Of a stretch of 60,556 nt of DNA, positions 45,040 through 53,364 are shown piece after piece. The DNA is from Streptomyces silvae (GTDB lineage: Bacteria > Actinomycetota > Actinomycetes > Streptomycetales > Streptomycetaceae): assembly GCF_016745505.1 (NCBI RefSeq), contig NZ_JAERUC010000192.1, forward strand, positions 1-60,556, in the 5' to 3' direction. A model generated the notes under the pieces. It was not told the DNA's origin, ran no database searches, and saw nothing but the letters and a program-made list of their open reading frames with translations. The translations under genes and the position numbers were made by a program. How positions within the stretch are numbered: the first letter of the stretch is position 1; each line of letters opens with the position of its first letter.

Positions 45040-45081
45040 CAGGTGCGACGTCGGTCGTTCCAGGCGCGACGTCAGTCGTTC
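45040..45081. repeat. Tandem 21-bp duplication at the 3' end of def
   Basis: Units 45040-45060 and 45061-45081 differ at two positions. The second unit contains the def stop codon, so the duplication copies the last codons of the gene downstream of the stop. Confidence 0.8.
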
Positions 45082-45710
45082 GGGACGACCTCGTAGCGCG
45101 CGGTGCCCTCCGCCATCTGCTTCAGCGCGTCCTTGCGGTCCCGCTTGGACAGCCGGTCGATGTAGAGGTAGCCGTACAGGTGGTCGGTCTCGTGCTGGAG
45201 GCAGCGCGCGAAGTAGCCGCTGCCCCGCACCTTCACCGCGTTGCCCCGGGCGTCCTGACCACGCACGACCGCGTAGTCGGGGCGTGCGAGCGCCGCGTAC
45301 GCCGTGGGCACGGAGAGGCAGCCCTCGTTGGAGTCGTCGAGGTTGCGCCGCTCCGGCGCGAGCTCCTCCAGCACCGGGTTGCAGATCGCGCCGACGTGCC
45401 GCACGCCGTCGTCGTCCGGGCAGTCGTAGACGAAGACCTTGCGGTCCACGCCGATCTGGTTGGCGGCCAGGCCCACGCCCTGTGCCGTCCGCTGGCTCGC
45501 GAACATGTCGTCGATCAGCTGCGCGAGCTCGTCGTCGAACTCCGTGACGTCCTGGCACTCCTTGTGCAGGACCGGGTTGCCGACCACCGTGATGGGGCGG
45601 GACGTGCCGCGCTCTCGGTGCGCCGCCTCGCGCGCCTCGCAGTCCTCGGTGTCCACGAGGAATCCCTCGTCGTCCACACCGGTCTGCTCGTCCGTCTCCT
45701 GCTGCGACAT
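45072..45710 (-). CDS. def: Peptide deformylase
   Basis: A 212-residue metalloenzyme that removes the formyl group from nascent proteins. The three signatures are present: GVGLAANQIG, EGCLSVP (metal Cys) and QHETDHLYG (two metal His and catalytic Glu). The N-terminal extension of about 37 residues, acidic and disordered-looking, is longer than in E. coli Def. ATG at 45710 starts MSQQETDEQ; an upstream in-frame ATG is unlikely. Gap of 82 bp to the upstream TPR gene. Confidence 0.92.
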   Translation of the reverse strand: MSQQETDEQTGVDDEGFLVDTEDCEAREAAHRERGTSRPITVVGNPVLHKECQDVTEFDDELAQLIDDMFASQRTAQGVGLAANQIGVDRKVFVYDCPDDDGVRHVGAICNPVLEELAPERRNLDDSNEGCLSVPTAYAALARPDYAVVRGQDARGNAVKVRGSGYFARCLQHETDHLYGYLYIDRLSKRDRKDALKQMAEGTARYEVVPND

Positions 45711-45792
45711 GTCCGCCGTTCGCCTTCCTGCAACCCTGAACCCGTGAGTGTCCCGCACCGGAATCGGTGCGCGTACAGCCTACGGGCACCGG

Positions 45793-46785
45793 TCAGCAGA
45801 CTTCTTCCAGATCCCGCCACTCACGGCTGTCCGGGCTGTCCGCCACCCAGCCGTCCAGCAGACCGCGCACCAGCCCGGCCGGGGCCGCTATCCCGCACTC
45901 ACGCTCCGGCACCCACAGGTCACCGGCCGTGCGGTGCCCCAGGGGCCCGGGGTGGCCGGGCTCACTGTGGTCGTGCGGGTCCAGGTGCTCCCCGTCGCCC
46001 TCGTCGCTCTCCATCGGGCTCTCCGAACACGCACGGCAGAGCAGCCGCACCGAGGACGACCAGTCCTCGGCGGCGAATCCGGCGTCGGAGGCGAGCTGCT
46101 CCAGCGCGTCCCGGTCGTCCTCGGTGGCGGCCTCCAGGAGGACCACCCAGGTGGGGACGGGAGACGGCGCCCACAGCTCGATCTCGTCGAAGACCGGGTA
46201 CGACGGCCCGGCCGCAGTGATCCGCTCACCGTTCGGGACGCCGTCGTGCAGCACGACCTCGCCCCAGCGCCGCCCCGAGGACGGCAGCGGGATCGACAGC
46301 ACTTCGAGCCGGGCCGGATCGAGCCTGCGGCCCCACACGACCTCGGCCTCGCCCTCGGGTGAGAGCCGCACCGCCGCGCTGCCCAGCTCCATGCCCGTGG
46401 GCTCGCTGTTGGCCGCCGCGTTGTGCTGGCCGCTGCCCGGCACCCGCAGCCCGTAGGCCTGCCAGGCCCGGCGCGCCAGCGGCCAGTCCTGGAGCGCGGT
46501 CGCCGCGATCCCGACGTTCCACCAGTCCGGCGCCCCCGACTCGCGGTCGAGCAGGGCGACGGCGCGCAGGCCGGCGGCCCTCGCCTGTTCCCAGTCGTGC
46601 CGGAACTTGTGCAGCAGCGCGAGATTGAACCAGGACTCGGAGAGCCAGGGTTCCAGGTCCGCCGCACGCGTCAGCAGCGCCCCCGCGTCCTCGTACCGGC
46701 CGTCGCCGATCAGCGTGAACGCGCGGTCCGTGGCCTGCCGCCAAGAGGCGGACGGCCGATGCCGTACCTTCCCGAAGATCCTCAC
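45793..46785 (-). CDS. Tetratricopeptide-repeat protein
   Basis: A 330-residue soluble protein. The N-terminal part has TPR-like helices (RQATDRAFTLIGDGRYEDAGALL, LSESWFNLALLHKFRHDWEQARAAGLRAVALLD); the C-terminal part has a Cys pair in LLCRACSES and a His/Asp-rich stretch, a possible metal site. I place the start at the GTG for VRIFGKVRHRP; an ATG 27 codons upstream (46866) is open. No known function. Confidence 0.7.
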   Translation of the reverse strand: MRIFGKVRHRPSASWRQATDRAFTLIGDGRYEDAGALLTRAADLEPWLSESWFNLALLHKFRHDWEQARAAGLRAVALLDRESGAPDWWNVGIAATALQDWPLARRAWQAYGLRVPGSGQHNAAANSEPTGMELGSAAVRLSPEGEAEVVWGRRLDPARLEVLSIPLPSSGRRWGEVVLHDGVPNGERITAAGPSYPVFDEIELWAPSPVPTWVVLLEAATEDDRDALEQLASDAGFAAEDWSSSVRLLCRACSESPMESDEGDGEHLDPHDHSEPGHPGPLGHRTAGDLWVPERECGIAAPAGLVRGLLDGWVADSPDSREWRDLEEVC

Positions 46786-46876
46786 GATTCCCGCCTGTCC
46801 CGACTGGACACCCTCGTTCTTACGCTCTCTTCGCATCCAACCATGCCCGGCCGGACGCTCGCTCATTACCCATGGG

Positions 46877-48130
46877 TTACCCAGCCCCGGCCGGGGTCAG
46901 ACCGCCCCGCGCCAGGACTCTGGCCAGTGCTTCGACCACCTGTGGCTGGTAGTCACGGCCCGTGCCGAGCCTGAGCTGCTCCAGGGCCCCCAGGGACCCC
47001 TTGACGCCTTCCCCGCACAGGTCGTCGTACGCGTTGACCGTACGGACGATCCTGGCGGCGGTCTGCTGTTCCCTGTACGGATCCGCCTGCTGCTCGACCA
47101 CCACGGCGACCGCCGGGTCCACACCGGTCTGACGGACCACGGCCCCGCCGAGCAGCGCGATCCTCCGCTGCTCGGCGGCCGGCAGGACGGCGGTCGCCCC
47201 GTCGGCCACCGGGTCGACGAGGGAGAGCTGGCCGATGTCGTGCATCAGCGCCGCGTACTCCAGGACGGTCAGCTCCGGGCCGGTGAGCCCCAGCTCGCGC
47301 CCGACGGCCGTGGACAGCCCGGCGACCCTGCGGGCGTGCCCGTGCGGGGTGTAGCCGGCGATCTCGGTCGACCGGGCCAGCGACGCGATGGTCTGCCGGT
47401 ACGTCGTACGGACGGCGGCGTACCGGCGGAAGGACACCTGGGTGAGCAGCAGCGGTACGCACAGGACGGGCAAGGCCCACAGTCCCGCGACGGCGACCCC
47501 GAGCGCCATCACGGCACCGGTCGCGCAGACCGCCGAGCCGATACCGCTGAGGGCGCGGAGCTCGTCGCGCAGCTGCGGCCCGTACGGGCGGGAGGTCCCG
47601 GCGGTGAGGGCCGCGAGAACGGCGTCGCAGAGGGCGGTGAGCACAAGCAGCACGAGCAGGAAGAGCGCGAAGTACGGTCCCTCGCCGAACCAGCGTTCCG
47701 TCCGGCCCGTGTGGTGGAGCGGCTGGAAGCACACGGCGGCGAACGCCACGGCCAGCACTCGGCGGGCCGCCTGGTCGGGCCCGGGGCCGCTGCCCCGCGC
47801 CATGTGGGGCACGGAGGCGAGCAGCTGCGCCGCGACGACGACGGTGATCACCTGGAGCACCCCGTGCGCCGTCTCCTGCCCGCCGCTGCGCCCGAGCAGT
47901 GCGTACGCGAGTGCGCCGGCCGCCCCCAGCGGCGCGGGCTCGCGCTCGCCGGGCAGGGCTCCCCAGCGGGCGAGCTCACCGACGGTGATCAGGACGCCGA
48001 AGGCGAGGGCGTGGCCGGGCTCGACGACGCCGTTCCACAGGGTGTGCCCGAGCGCGACGGCCGCCAGGACCAGCGCGGCGCCCCGGACCGCGAGGACAGC
48101 CGGCGACGGGTGGGAGGAGACCGGGGTCAC
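46877..48130 (-). CDS. Membrane HD-domain protein, degenerate HD-GYP
   Basis: A 417-residue protein with about six transmembrane segments in the first 230 residues and a cytoplasmic HD domain (HARRVAGLS, EYAALMHDIGQLSL). The HHExxDGxGYP signature of c-di-GMP phosphodiesterases is absent; the equivalent region reads VVEQQADPYREQQTAARIV. Start GTG overlaps the stop of the intact HD-GYP gene upstream (GTGA), so the two are made together, perhaps as a heterodimer of active and regulatory subunits. Confidence 0.83.
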   Translation of the reverse strand: MTPVSSHPSPAVLAVRGAALVLAAVALGHTLWNGVVEPGHALAFGVLITVGELARWGALPGEREPAPLGAAGALAYALLGRSGGQETAHGVLQVITVVVAAQLLASVPHMARGSGPGPDQAARRVLAVAFAAVCFQPLHHTGRTERWFGEGPYFALFLLVLLVLTALCDAVLAALTAGTSRPYGPQLRDELRALSGIGSAVCATGAVMALGVAVAGLWALPVLCVPLLLTQVSFRRYAAVRTTYRQTIASLARSTEIAGYTPHGHARRVAGLSTAVGRELGLTGPELTVLEYAALMHDIGQLSLVDPVADGATAVLPAAEQRRIALLGGAVVRQTGVDPAVAVVVEQQADPYREQQTAARIVRTVNAYDDLCGEGVKGSLGALEQLRLGTGRDYQPQVVEALARVLARGGLTPAGAG

Positions 48131-49515
48131 CGGGGCTGTCCCGGGCGGTCCGGTGAGCCGGCGGCCGGCGGCCGTGCCCCCGCCCGCTGCCGCGGCAGCC
48201 CGGCCGGCTCCTCGTCCGAGGTGACCGTGTTGGCCGCGGCGGACCAGCCGTGCCGGTCCAGGGCGCGCGCCAGCGCGCGGACCATGCGCGGGTCGAACTG
48301 GCTCCCGGCGCAGCGCTTCAGCTCCTCCACGGCCGCGGGCACGGGCCGTCCGCGCCGGTAGGAGCGTGTCGAGGTCATCGCGTCGAACGCGTCGGCGACG
48401 GCGACGACCCGGGCGAACTCGGGGATCCGGTCCCCGGCCAGGCCGTACGGATAACCGCTGCCGTCGAGCCGCTCGTGGTGGTGCAGGATCGCTGCGCGCG
48501 CCTCGTCGAGGAAGCCGATGCCCCGGACGATCTCGTGGCCGTACTCCGGGTGCAGCTCGATGACGCGGCGCTCCTCCGGGGTGAGCGGGCCGTCCTTGCG
48601 CAGGACCCGGGTCGGGACGCCCAGCTTGCCGACGTCGTGCAGGATGCCGGCGAAGCGCAGGGCCTCCATCCGGTCCTCCTCCATGCCCAGTTCACGGGCG
48701 ATCAGCTCGGAGGCGCGGCCCACCCGCTCGCTGTGCCCCCGGGTGTAGCCGTCCTTGATGTCGACGGCCTGGACGAGCGCCCTGATCGTGGCGCGGTGGG
48801 CGGCGTGCTGGCGGTGGTACTGCGCGAAGACCCAGCAGGAGATGTACATGGGCAGCAGGACGACCAGCGCGGACAGCGGCCCGTAGGAGCTGTGCCAGAG
48901 GACGGCCATCATCAGCCCCGCGAGCGCGTGCACGAGGTGCGGCCCCACCGAGCGGGCCGGCAGTCCGCGCCAGGCGTGCCGGACGGCCACGCGTTCCGCG
49001 GTGACGAGGATCCCGCCGTCCAGCGCGGCCAGCACCAGGCTGAAGACGAGCGCGGTCGCGCAGGCCGGGAGCAGGGCGTACGGAAGATCGGGCACGGCAC
49101 CCCCCGAGGCACCGCCGAGCGTGGCGGGCCCGCCCAGGAAGGCGTACGTCCATGAGGCGGCCCCCACGGTCAGCGCGAGCTGCGAGGCACGCCAGACACG
49201 GCGCGCGGCGGCCGGCGGCCGGTCCACCCGGCCCACGAGCGCGCCGGGAACGGCGACGAGGACGGCGGCGGACGGCGGCAGCAGGAAGGCCGCGGCGAGC
49301 AGCAGGGGGAAGAACGATCCGGCGGCGATCGGCACGGAGCTGCCGAGAGCGCGCCAGCGGCCGGGGAGTTCACAGGCCGTGTGGAGCGCGGCCAGCAGAC
49401 CGAGCGTGCCCCAGGGCGTCGCTGCCCCGGAGGACAGTGCGGGGAGGGCGCAGAGTGCGGCGCAGACCGCCGCGCACAGGATGTGGACGCGCGCTGCCCC
49501 CGGTGTGCCCCTCAC
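48127..49515 (-). CDS. Membrane HD-GYP phosphodiesterase
   Basis: A 462-residue protein with about eight membrane segments in the first 250 residues, then a complete HD-GYP domain: HSERVGRASELIARELG, ILHDVGKLGVP, and HHHERLDGSGYPYGLAGDRIP, with DAFDAMTS near the end. HD-GYP enzymes hydrolyse c-di-GMP, a key regulator of Streptomyces development. It may be one of the HdgA/HdgB proteins named in S. venezuelae; I cannot confirm which. Coupled to the degenerate partner downstream. Confidence 0.88.
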   Translation of the reverse strand: MRGTPGAARVHILCAAVCAALCALPALSSGAATPWGTLGLLAALHTACELPGRWRALGSSVPIAAGSFFPLLLAAAFLLPPSAAVLVAVPGALVGRVDRPPAAARRVWRASQLALTVGAASWTYAFLGGPATLGGASGGAVPDLPYALLPACATALVFSLVLAALDGGILVTAERVAVRHAWRGLPARSVGPHLVHALAGLMMAVLWHSSYGPLSALVVLLPMYISCWVFAQYHRQHAAHRATIRALVQAVDIKDGYTRGHSERVGRASELIARELGMEEDRMEALRFAGILHDVGKLGVPTRVLRKDGPLTPEERRVIELHPEYGHEIVRGIGFLDEARAAILHHHERLDGSGYPYGLAGDRIPEFARVVAVADAFDAMTSTRSYRRGRPVPAAVEELKRCAGSQFDPRMVRALARALDRHGWSAAANTVTSDEEPAGLPRQRAGARPPAAGSPDRPGQPR

Positions 49516-49676
49516 CCGTACCGCCCGCCCCCAGCCTGGTCAATGGAGGCGCCAGGCTAGCGAGTTGGGGATTCGGCAGGGCCCGAACGGGCCGGATTAG
49601 CACATTCGGGTGACATGACCGGGGTTCGGTGCGCGGCGGCGGGCCGTTCAGTGCCCGCCGCGCGGCCGGGGTGCCG

Positions 49677-49997
49677 TCACTCGGCGGCGGCGGCCGGACG
49701 GTCGGCGCCGCCCAGGGCCACGTCCTGCTCGGGCACGGCATGCCCGGAACGGATCAGATCGATCCGCCCCATCACCTTCGAGCGCAGATCGGCCGGGACG
49801 TCGTCCTGCCCGCAGCAGCGCTTGACCAGCTTCTTCACGGCCTGCTCCAGGCCGTACTTCTCCAGGCACGGGGAGCACTCCTCGAAGTGCACCTCGAATT
49901 TGGTGCAGTCGCCCTCGGGCATCTCATGGTCGAGAAACTCGTAGAGATGATCGAGAACCTCTGAGCAATCCGTCTCGTGCGGCTCTCCGCAGCTCAT
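49677..49997 (-). CDS. rsrA: Zinc-binding thiol-sensing anti-sigma factor RsrA
   Basis: A 106-residue ZAS-family anti-sigma. Cys3, Cys11, Cys31, Cys41, Cys44, Cys61, Cys62 and His37 all occupy the positions known from S. coelicolor RsrA, where Cys11, His37, Cys41 and Cys44 bind zinc and Cys11-Cys44 forms the trigger disulfide that frees SigR. ATG overlaps the sigR stop (ATGA). Confidence 0.96.
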   Translation of the reverse strand: MSCGEPHETDCSEVLDHLYEFLDHEMPEGDCTKFEVHFEECSPCLEKYGLEQAVKKLVKRCCGQDDVPADLRSKVMGRIDLIRSGHAVPEQDVALGGADRPAAAAE

Positions 49998-50650
49998 GAG
50001 GCCGAGCCTTTCGTGTCGTCCGACTCACCGGCTCCGGCCGGGACGAGCCCGCGCTCACGCGCGTAGTCCTCCAGCATGCCGCGCAGCTGACGGCGTCCCC
50101 GGTGCAGCCGGGACATCACCGTACCGATGGGTGTCCCCATGATGTCCGCGATCTCCTTGTAGGCAAAGCCCTCTACGTCGGCGAGATACACGGCGATGCG
50201 GAACTCTTCGGGGATCGACTGCAGTGCGGACTTCACATCGGAGTCCGGCAGGTGGTCGAGTGCCTGGGACTCCGCCGAGCGCAGACCGGTCGACATGTGC
50301 GACTCCGCACGCGCCAGCTGCCAGTCCTCGATCTCCTCGGCGGCGCTCCGCTGGGGTTCGCGCTGCTTCTTGCGGTACGAGTTGATGAAGGTGTTGGTGA
50401 GAATGCGGTACATCCACGCCTTGAGGTTCGTGCCCTCACGGAACTGGTGGAAGGACCCGTACGCCTTGGCGTAGGTCTCCTGCACCAGGTCCTCGGCGTC
50501 CGCGGGGTTGCGCGTCATGCGCAGCGCGGCCGAGTACATCTGGTCGAGATATCCCAGGGCGTCCCGCTCGAAGCGCGCGTTGCGCTCGGCAGTCGTCTCC
50601 TGCGCACGGCCGTCGTCGGTCCCTGTGTCGGTCCCAGTGACCGGACCCAC
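49994..50650 (-). CDS. sigR: Thiol-oxidative-stress sigma factor SigR
   Basis: A 218-residue ECF sigma factor. Region 2 contains MYSAALRMTRNPADAEDLVQETYAKAYGSF and AWMYRILTNTFINSYRKKQ; region 4 contains IPEEFRIAVYLADVEGFAYKEIADIMGTPIGTVMSRLHRGRRQL. The listed start is the GTG of VGPVTGTDTG. An ATG at 50836, with GAGAGGGAG 8 nt upstream, gives a 62-residue extension equivalent to the unstable long form SigR' made from the stress promoter in S. coelicolor. The short-form GTG directly abuts GGAGGAG, a tight spacing. Confidence 0.94.
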   Translation of the reverse strand: MGPVTGTDTGTDDGRAQETTAERNARFERDALGYLDQMYSAALRMTRNPADAEDLVQETYAKAYGSFHQFREGTNLKAWMYRILTNTFINSYRKKQREPQRSAAEEIEDWQLARAESHMSTGLRSAESQALDHLPDSDVKSALQSIPEEFRIAVYLADVEGFAYKEIADIMGTPIGTVMSRLHRGRRQLRGMLEDYARERGLVPAGAGESDDTKGSAS

Positions 50651-50903
50651 CTCCTCCAACGATGTGGCGGAGCCGAAACCGGACCCGCTCGCATCGGAGA
50701 ATAGTCGACCTTGCTTCCCGGCGGGCTGTCGATCGGCGCCGCCCGGGGCGCGCGCCGGAGTGCTCTTGGCCGCGTGAAGCACCGTCCACTCCAGTTCAGC
50801 GGCGTTCGAGCGGCTGGGGCAGATGGTCGAACCCATGCGACGGACTCCCTCTCCACGTACCACGGCGTTGTACCTGCGTCGGTGGTGTACCGACACCAGC
50901 CAC

Positions 50904-50930
50904 AACAGCCGCCCCGCACGGCGCATTCCC
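50904..50930 (-). promoter_or_regulatory. SigR-dependent autoregulatory promoter (P2)
   Basis: On the reverse strand GGGAAT (50930-50925), 18 bp, then GTT (50906-50904): an exact fit to the sigma-R consensus GGGAAT-N18-GTT. Predicted start point is about 60 nt before the long-form ATG at 50836, as expected for the promoter that makes SigR'. Confidence 0.85.
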
Positions 50931-50973
50931 AGGCGTCGCCGGGTGCCCCGGGGGTGTGAGCGGGACTACACGC

Positions 50974-51636
50974 TCAGGCGAGCCCGTCCAGCCATTCGGC
51001 CACCGCGCCGGTGAGGAGGTCCATCGCCTGATCCACGGTCAGCGGCGCCTTCTTCGGCACGGCGAAGCCATGGTCCGCGTACGGCACCTCGACGAGCCCG
51101 TGCTCCCCCGGGGGGAACTCCTCCGGCCGCCCGAAGGGGTCACGGCCGCCCTGCACCACGAGGGTGGGGACGCCCGTGCCGAGCAGCTCGTCCCCGCGGG
51201 ACTTCTCCGGCTTGCCCGGAGGGTGCAGCGGGAAGCTCAGGGCGAGCACCGCGCGGGCGCCGAGTTCCGCGGCCGTACGGCAGGCGACGCGGGCCCCCGC
51301 GCTGCGTCCCCCGGCGACGACGGGAAGCCCCGGGGCCGTCAGCGCCGGCCACAGCCCCCGCCAGCCGGTGTCCAGGGTCCTGGGCGCGGGCGCCAGCTTC
51401 TTGCCGGCCACCCGCCAGGGCTGTTCCACCAGGGCCACGGTCACCCGGCGGTCCGGGAGCGCGGCGCCCAGGGCCTGGAGGTCACGGGCCTCGATGCCGC
51501 CGCCGGCGCCATGGCTGACGGCGAGCACCAGACGGGCCCGTTTCGCGGGCAGCCAGGTGATCCTGGCCGCTCCCGCGTCCGTCTCCACGCTCTCGGTCCT
51601 CGGCGCTGTCGCTGCGTTAGGGCTCACACCGCCCAT
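50974..51636 (-). CDS. Alpha/beta hydrolase (dienelactone-hydrolase-like)
   Basis: A 220-residue hydrolase. Nucleophile elbow GGRSAGARVA with Ser, oxyanion loop VSHGAGGGIEA, acid in VVQGGRDPFGRPEEF and His in PYADHGFAVP form the expected triad. Substrate unknown. It begins 9 bp after the YedK gene on the same strand, so the two may be co-transcribed. The sigR stress promoter lies just beyond its 3' end. Confidence 0.8.
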   Translation of the reverse strand: MGGVSPNAATAPRTESVETDAGAARITWLPAKRARLVLAVSHGAGGGIEARDLQALGAALPDRRVTVALVEQPWRVAGKKLAPAPRTLDTGWRGLWPALTAPGLPVVAGGRSAGARVACRTAAELGARAVLALSFPLHPPGKPEKSRGDELLGTGVPTLVVQGGRDPFGRPEEFPPGEHGLVEVPYADHGFAVPKKAPLTVDQAMDLLTGAVAEWLDGLA

Positions 51637-51645
51637 CCTGCCGGG

Positions 51646-52461
51646 TCAGAAGAGCGTGCTCTCCTCCGGCGCGGCCAGCTCCTCCAGGAGTTCCGGGCCG
51701 TTGTTGCGGACGTTGCTGACGGCGGTGGTCACCGGGTAGGCCCGCATCAGCCCGCCGGGCGGCGGCTCCAGCAGCGCCTTCAGCTCCTCGATGCCCGTGT
51801 GCGACGGGTCGAGCCAGTCGTCCCAGCGGTCCGGGGTCAGCATCAGGGGCATCCGGGGGTGGATGTCGGAGAGCGAGGCGGGCCCCTCGGCGGGGGCGAC
51901 GGCGAGCGGGGACGTCTCGGCCTCGGTGGTGATCACCGAGCAGGTCACCCACCAGGCCGCAGGGTGGTCGTCCGGCAGCGTCCGGTCGCGCCAGAACTCG
52001 TACAGGCCGGCCATGGCGAAGACGGAGCCGTCGGCGGGCGTCACGAAGTACGGCTGCTTGCGGGGCCGCTTCTTCCTGCCCTTCTCCTCCAGCTGCCGCT
52101 CCTCGGCCCCGGTGACCCACTCGTAGTAGCCGTCGGCGGGCAGGATGCAGCGCCTCGACACGAAGGGGCGGCGGAAGGACGGCTTCTCGTGGACGGTCTC
52201 CGCGCGGGCGTTGATCATGCGCGCGGCGCCCTCCGGCGACTTCGACCAGGACGGCACGAGTCCCCATTTCAGGGTGCGCAGCTGGCGAACCGGCCGCTGA
52301 TCGTCCGCGTCCTTCACAGGACGGTCGAGGATCGCGTAGACCTCCTTGGTCGGCGCGACGTTCCAGTCGGGCTCCAGGGTCTCGGTGGGTTCCCATTTCT
52401 CCACGCCGAAGAGCCCGGTCAGATCCTCCGGCCGCCGGCTCGCTGCATACCGTCCGCACAT
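51646..52461 (-). CDS. SOS response-associated YedK/HMCES-type DNA-protein crosslink enzyme
   Basis: A 271-residue SRAP-domain protein that forms a thiazolidine link to abasic sites in single-stranded DNA. Catalytic Cys2 (MCGRYA), NARAET, ILPADGYYEW (Glu) and HPRMPLML (His) are all present. The ATG at 52461 is required to expose Cys2. No Shine-Dalgarno; CAGTCT lies 7 nt upstream, suggesting a leaderless mRNA. Divergent from the membrane protease gene (75 bp). Confidence 0.92.
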   Translation of the reverse strand: MCGRYAASRRPEDLTGLFGVEKWEPTETLEPDWNVAPTKEVYAILDRPVKDADDQRPVRQLRTLKWGLVPSWSKSPEGAARMINARAETVHEKPSFRRPFVSRRCILPADGYYEWVTGAEERQLEEKGRKKRPRKQPYFVTPADGSVFAMAGLYEFWRDRTLPDDHPAAWWVTCSVITTEAETSPLAVAPAEGPASLSDIHPRMPLMLTPDRWDDWLDPSHTGIEELKALLEPPPGGLMRAYPVTTAVSNVRNNGPELLEELAAPEESTLF

Positions 52462-52536
52462 AAGTGCCAGACTGCCACGACCCGCCAGTCGAGTGGATGC
52501 CGATTCCCTCGAGCACCTCAAGGAGCCGCCCGCACC

Positions 52537-53250
52537 ATGGACAGCACCGACCTCGGCGATCTGTGGGATCGCGTCTTCGGAACCCAGCCGGCGCCCGAGC
52601 AGTGGCTGGTGGTCGTCACGGCCACGGCGGCGCTCGTCGCGGTGGTCCCGAACCTCATATGGCGGCTCTCACGCAACGCGATCACCATCGCGCACGAGGG
52701 AGGGCACGGCCTGATCGCCCTGCTCACCGGGCGCCAGCTGTCGGGCATCCGGCTGCACTCGGACACCAGCGGCCTCACCGTCAGCCGCGGCAAGCCCACC
52801 GGCATCGGGATGATCCTCACCGCGGCGGCCGGCTACACGGCGCCGCCGCTGCTCGGGCTCGGCGGCGCCTGGCTGCTGACCAACGGCCGGATCACCCTGC
52901 TCCTGTGGCTGGCGACCGCGCTCCTGGCGGTGATGCTGGTGATGATCCGCAATCTGTACGGGGCACTGACGGTCATCCTCACGGGTACGACCTTCCTGCT
53001 GGTGTCCTGGCTGACCTCCGCCGACGTCCAGTCGGCGTTCGCGTACACCGTGGTCTGGTTCCTGCTGCTCGGCGGCGTGCGGCCGGCGTTCGAGCTGCAG
53101 TCCAAGCGCAGGTACGGCGGTGCTCCCGACTCCGACGCCGACCAGCTCGCCCGGCTGACGCACGCACCGGCCGCGATATGGCTCTTCCTCTTCCACGCGG
53201 TCTCGCTGTGCTCGCTGATCGGCGGCGGACGCTGGCTCCTCGGGCTCTGA
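52537..53250 (+). CDS. M50-like membrane metallopeptidase
   Basis: A 237-residue protein with about six transmembrane helices. IAHEGGHGLIALLTGRQ (about 50-66) provides the HExxH zinc motif within the membrane, as in site-2-protease-like M50B proteins. The short form without a PDZ domain is common in actinobacteria; substrates are unknown. AGGAG lies about 11 nt before the ATG. Precedes aroA by 114 bp. Confidence 0.83.
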   Translation: MDSTDLGDLWDRVFGTQPAPEQWLVVVTATAALVAVVPNLIWRLSRNAITIAHEGGHGLIALLTGRQLSGIRLHSDTSGLTVSRGKPTGIGMILTAAAGYTAPPLLGLGGAWLLTNGRITLLLWLATALLAVMLVMIRNLYGALTVILTGTTFLLVSWLTSADVQSAFAYTVVWFLLLGGVRPAFELQSKRRYGGAPDSDADQLARLTHAPAAIWLFLFHAVSLCSLIGGGRWLLGL

Positions 53251-53364
53251 GGACACCTGACCGGGTGCGGGCGGGAGACCGCCCCTACCACCCTTGTATT
53301 ACGTCCCGGTTTCGGCCCTTTTGTTCAGGATCTGGGATTGCGCTGAGCCACTAAAGTGAGGGGC

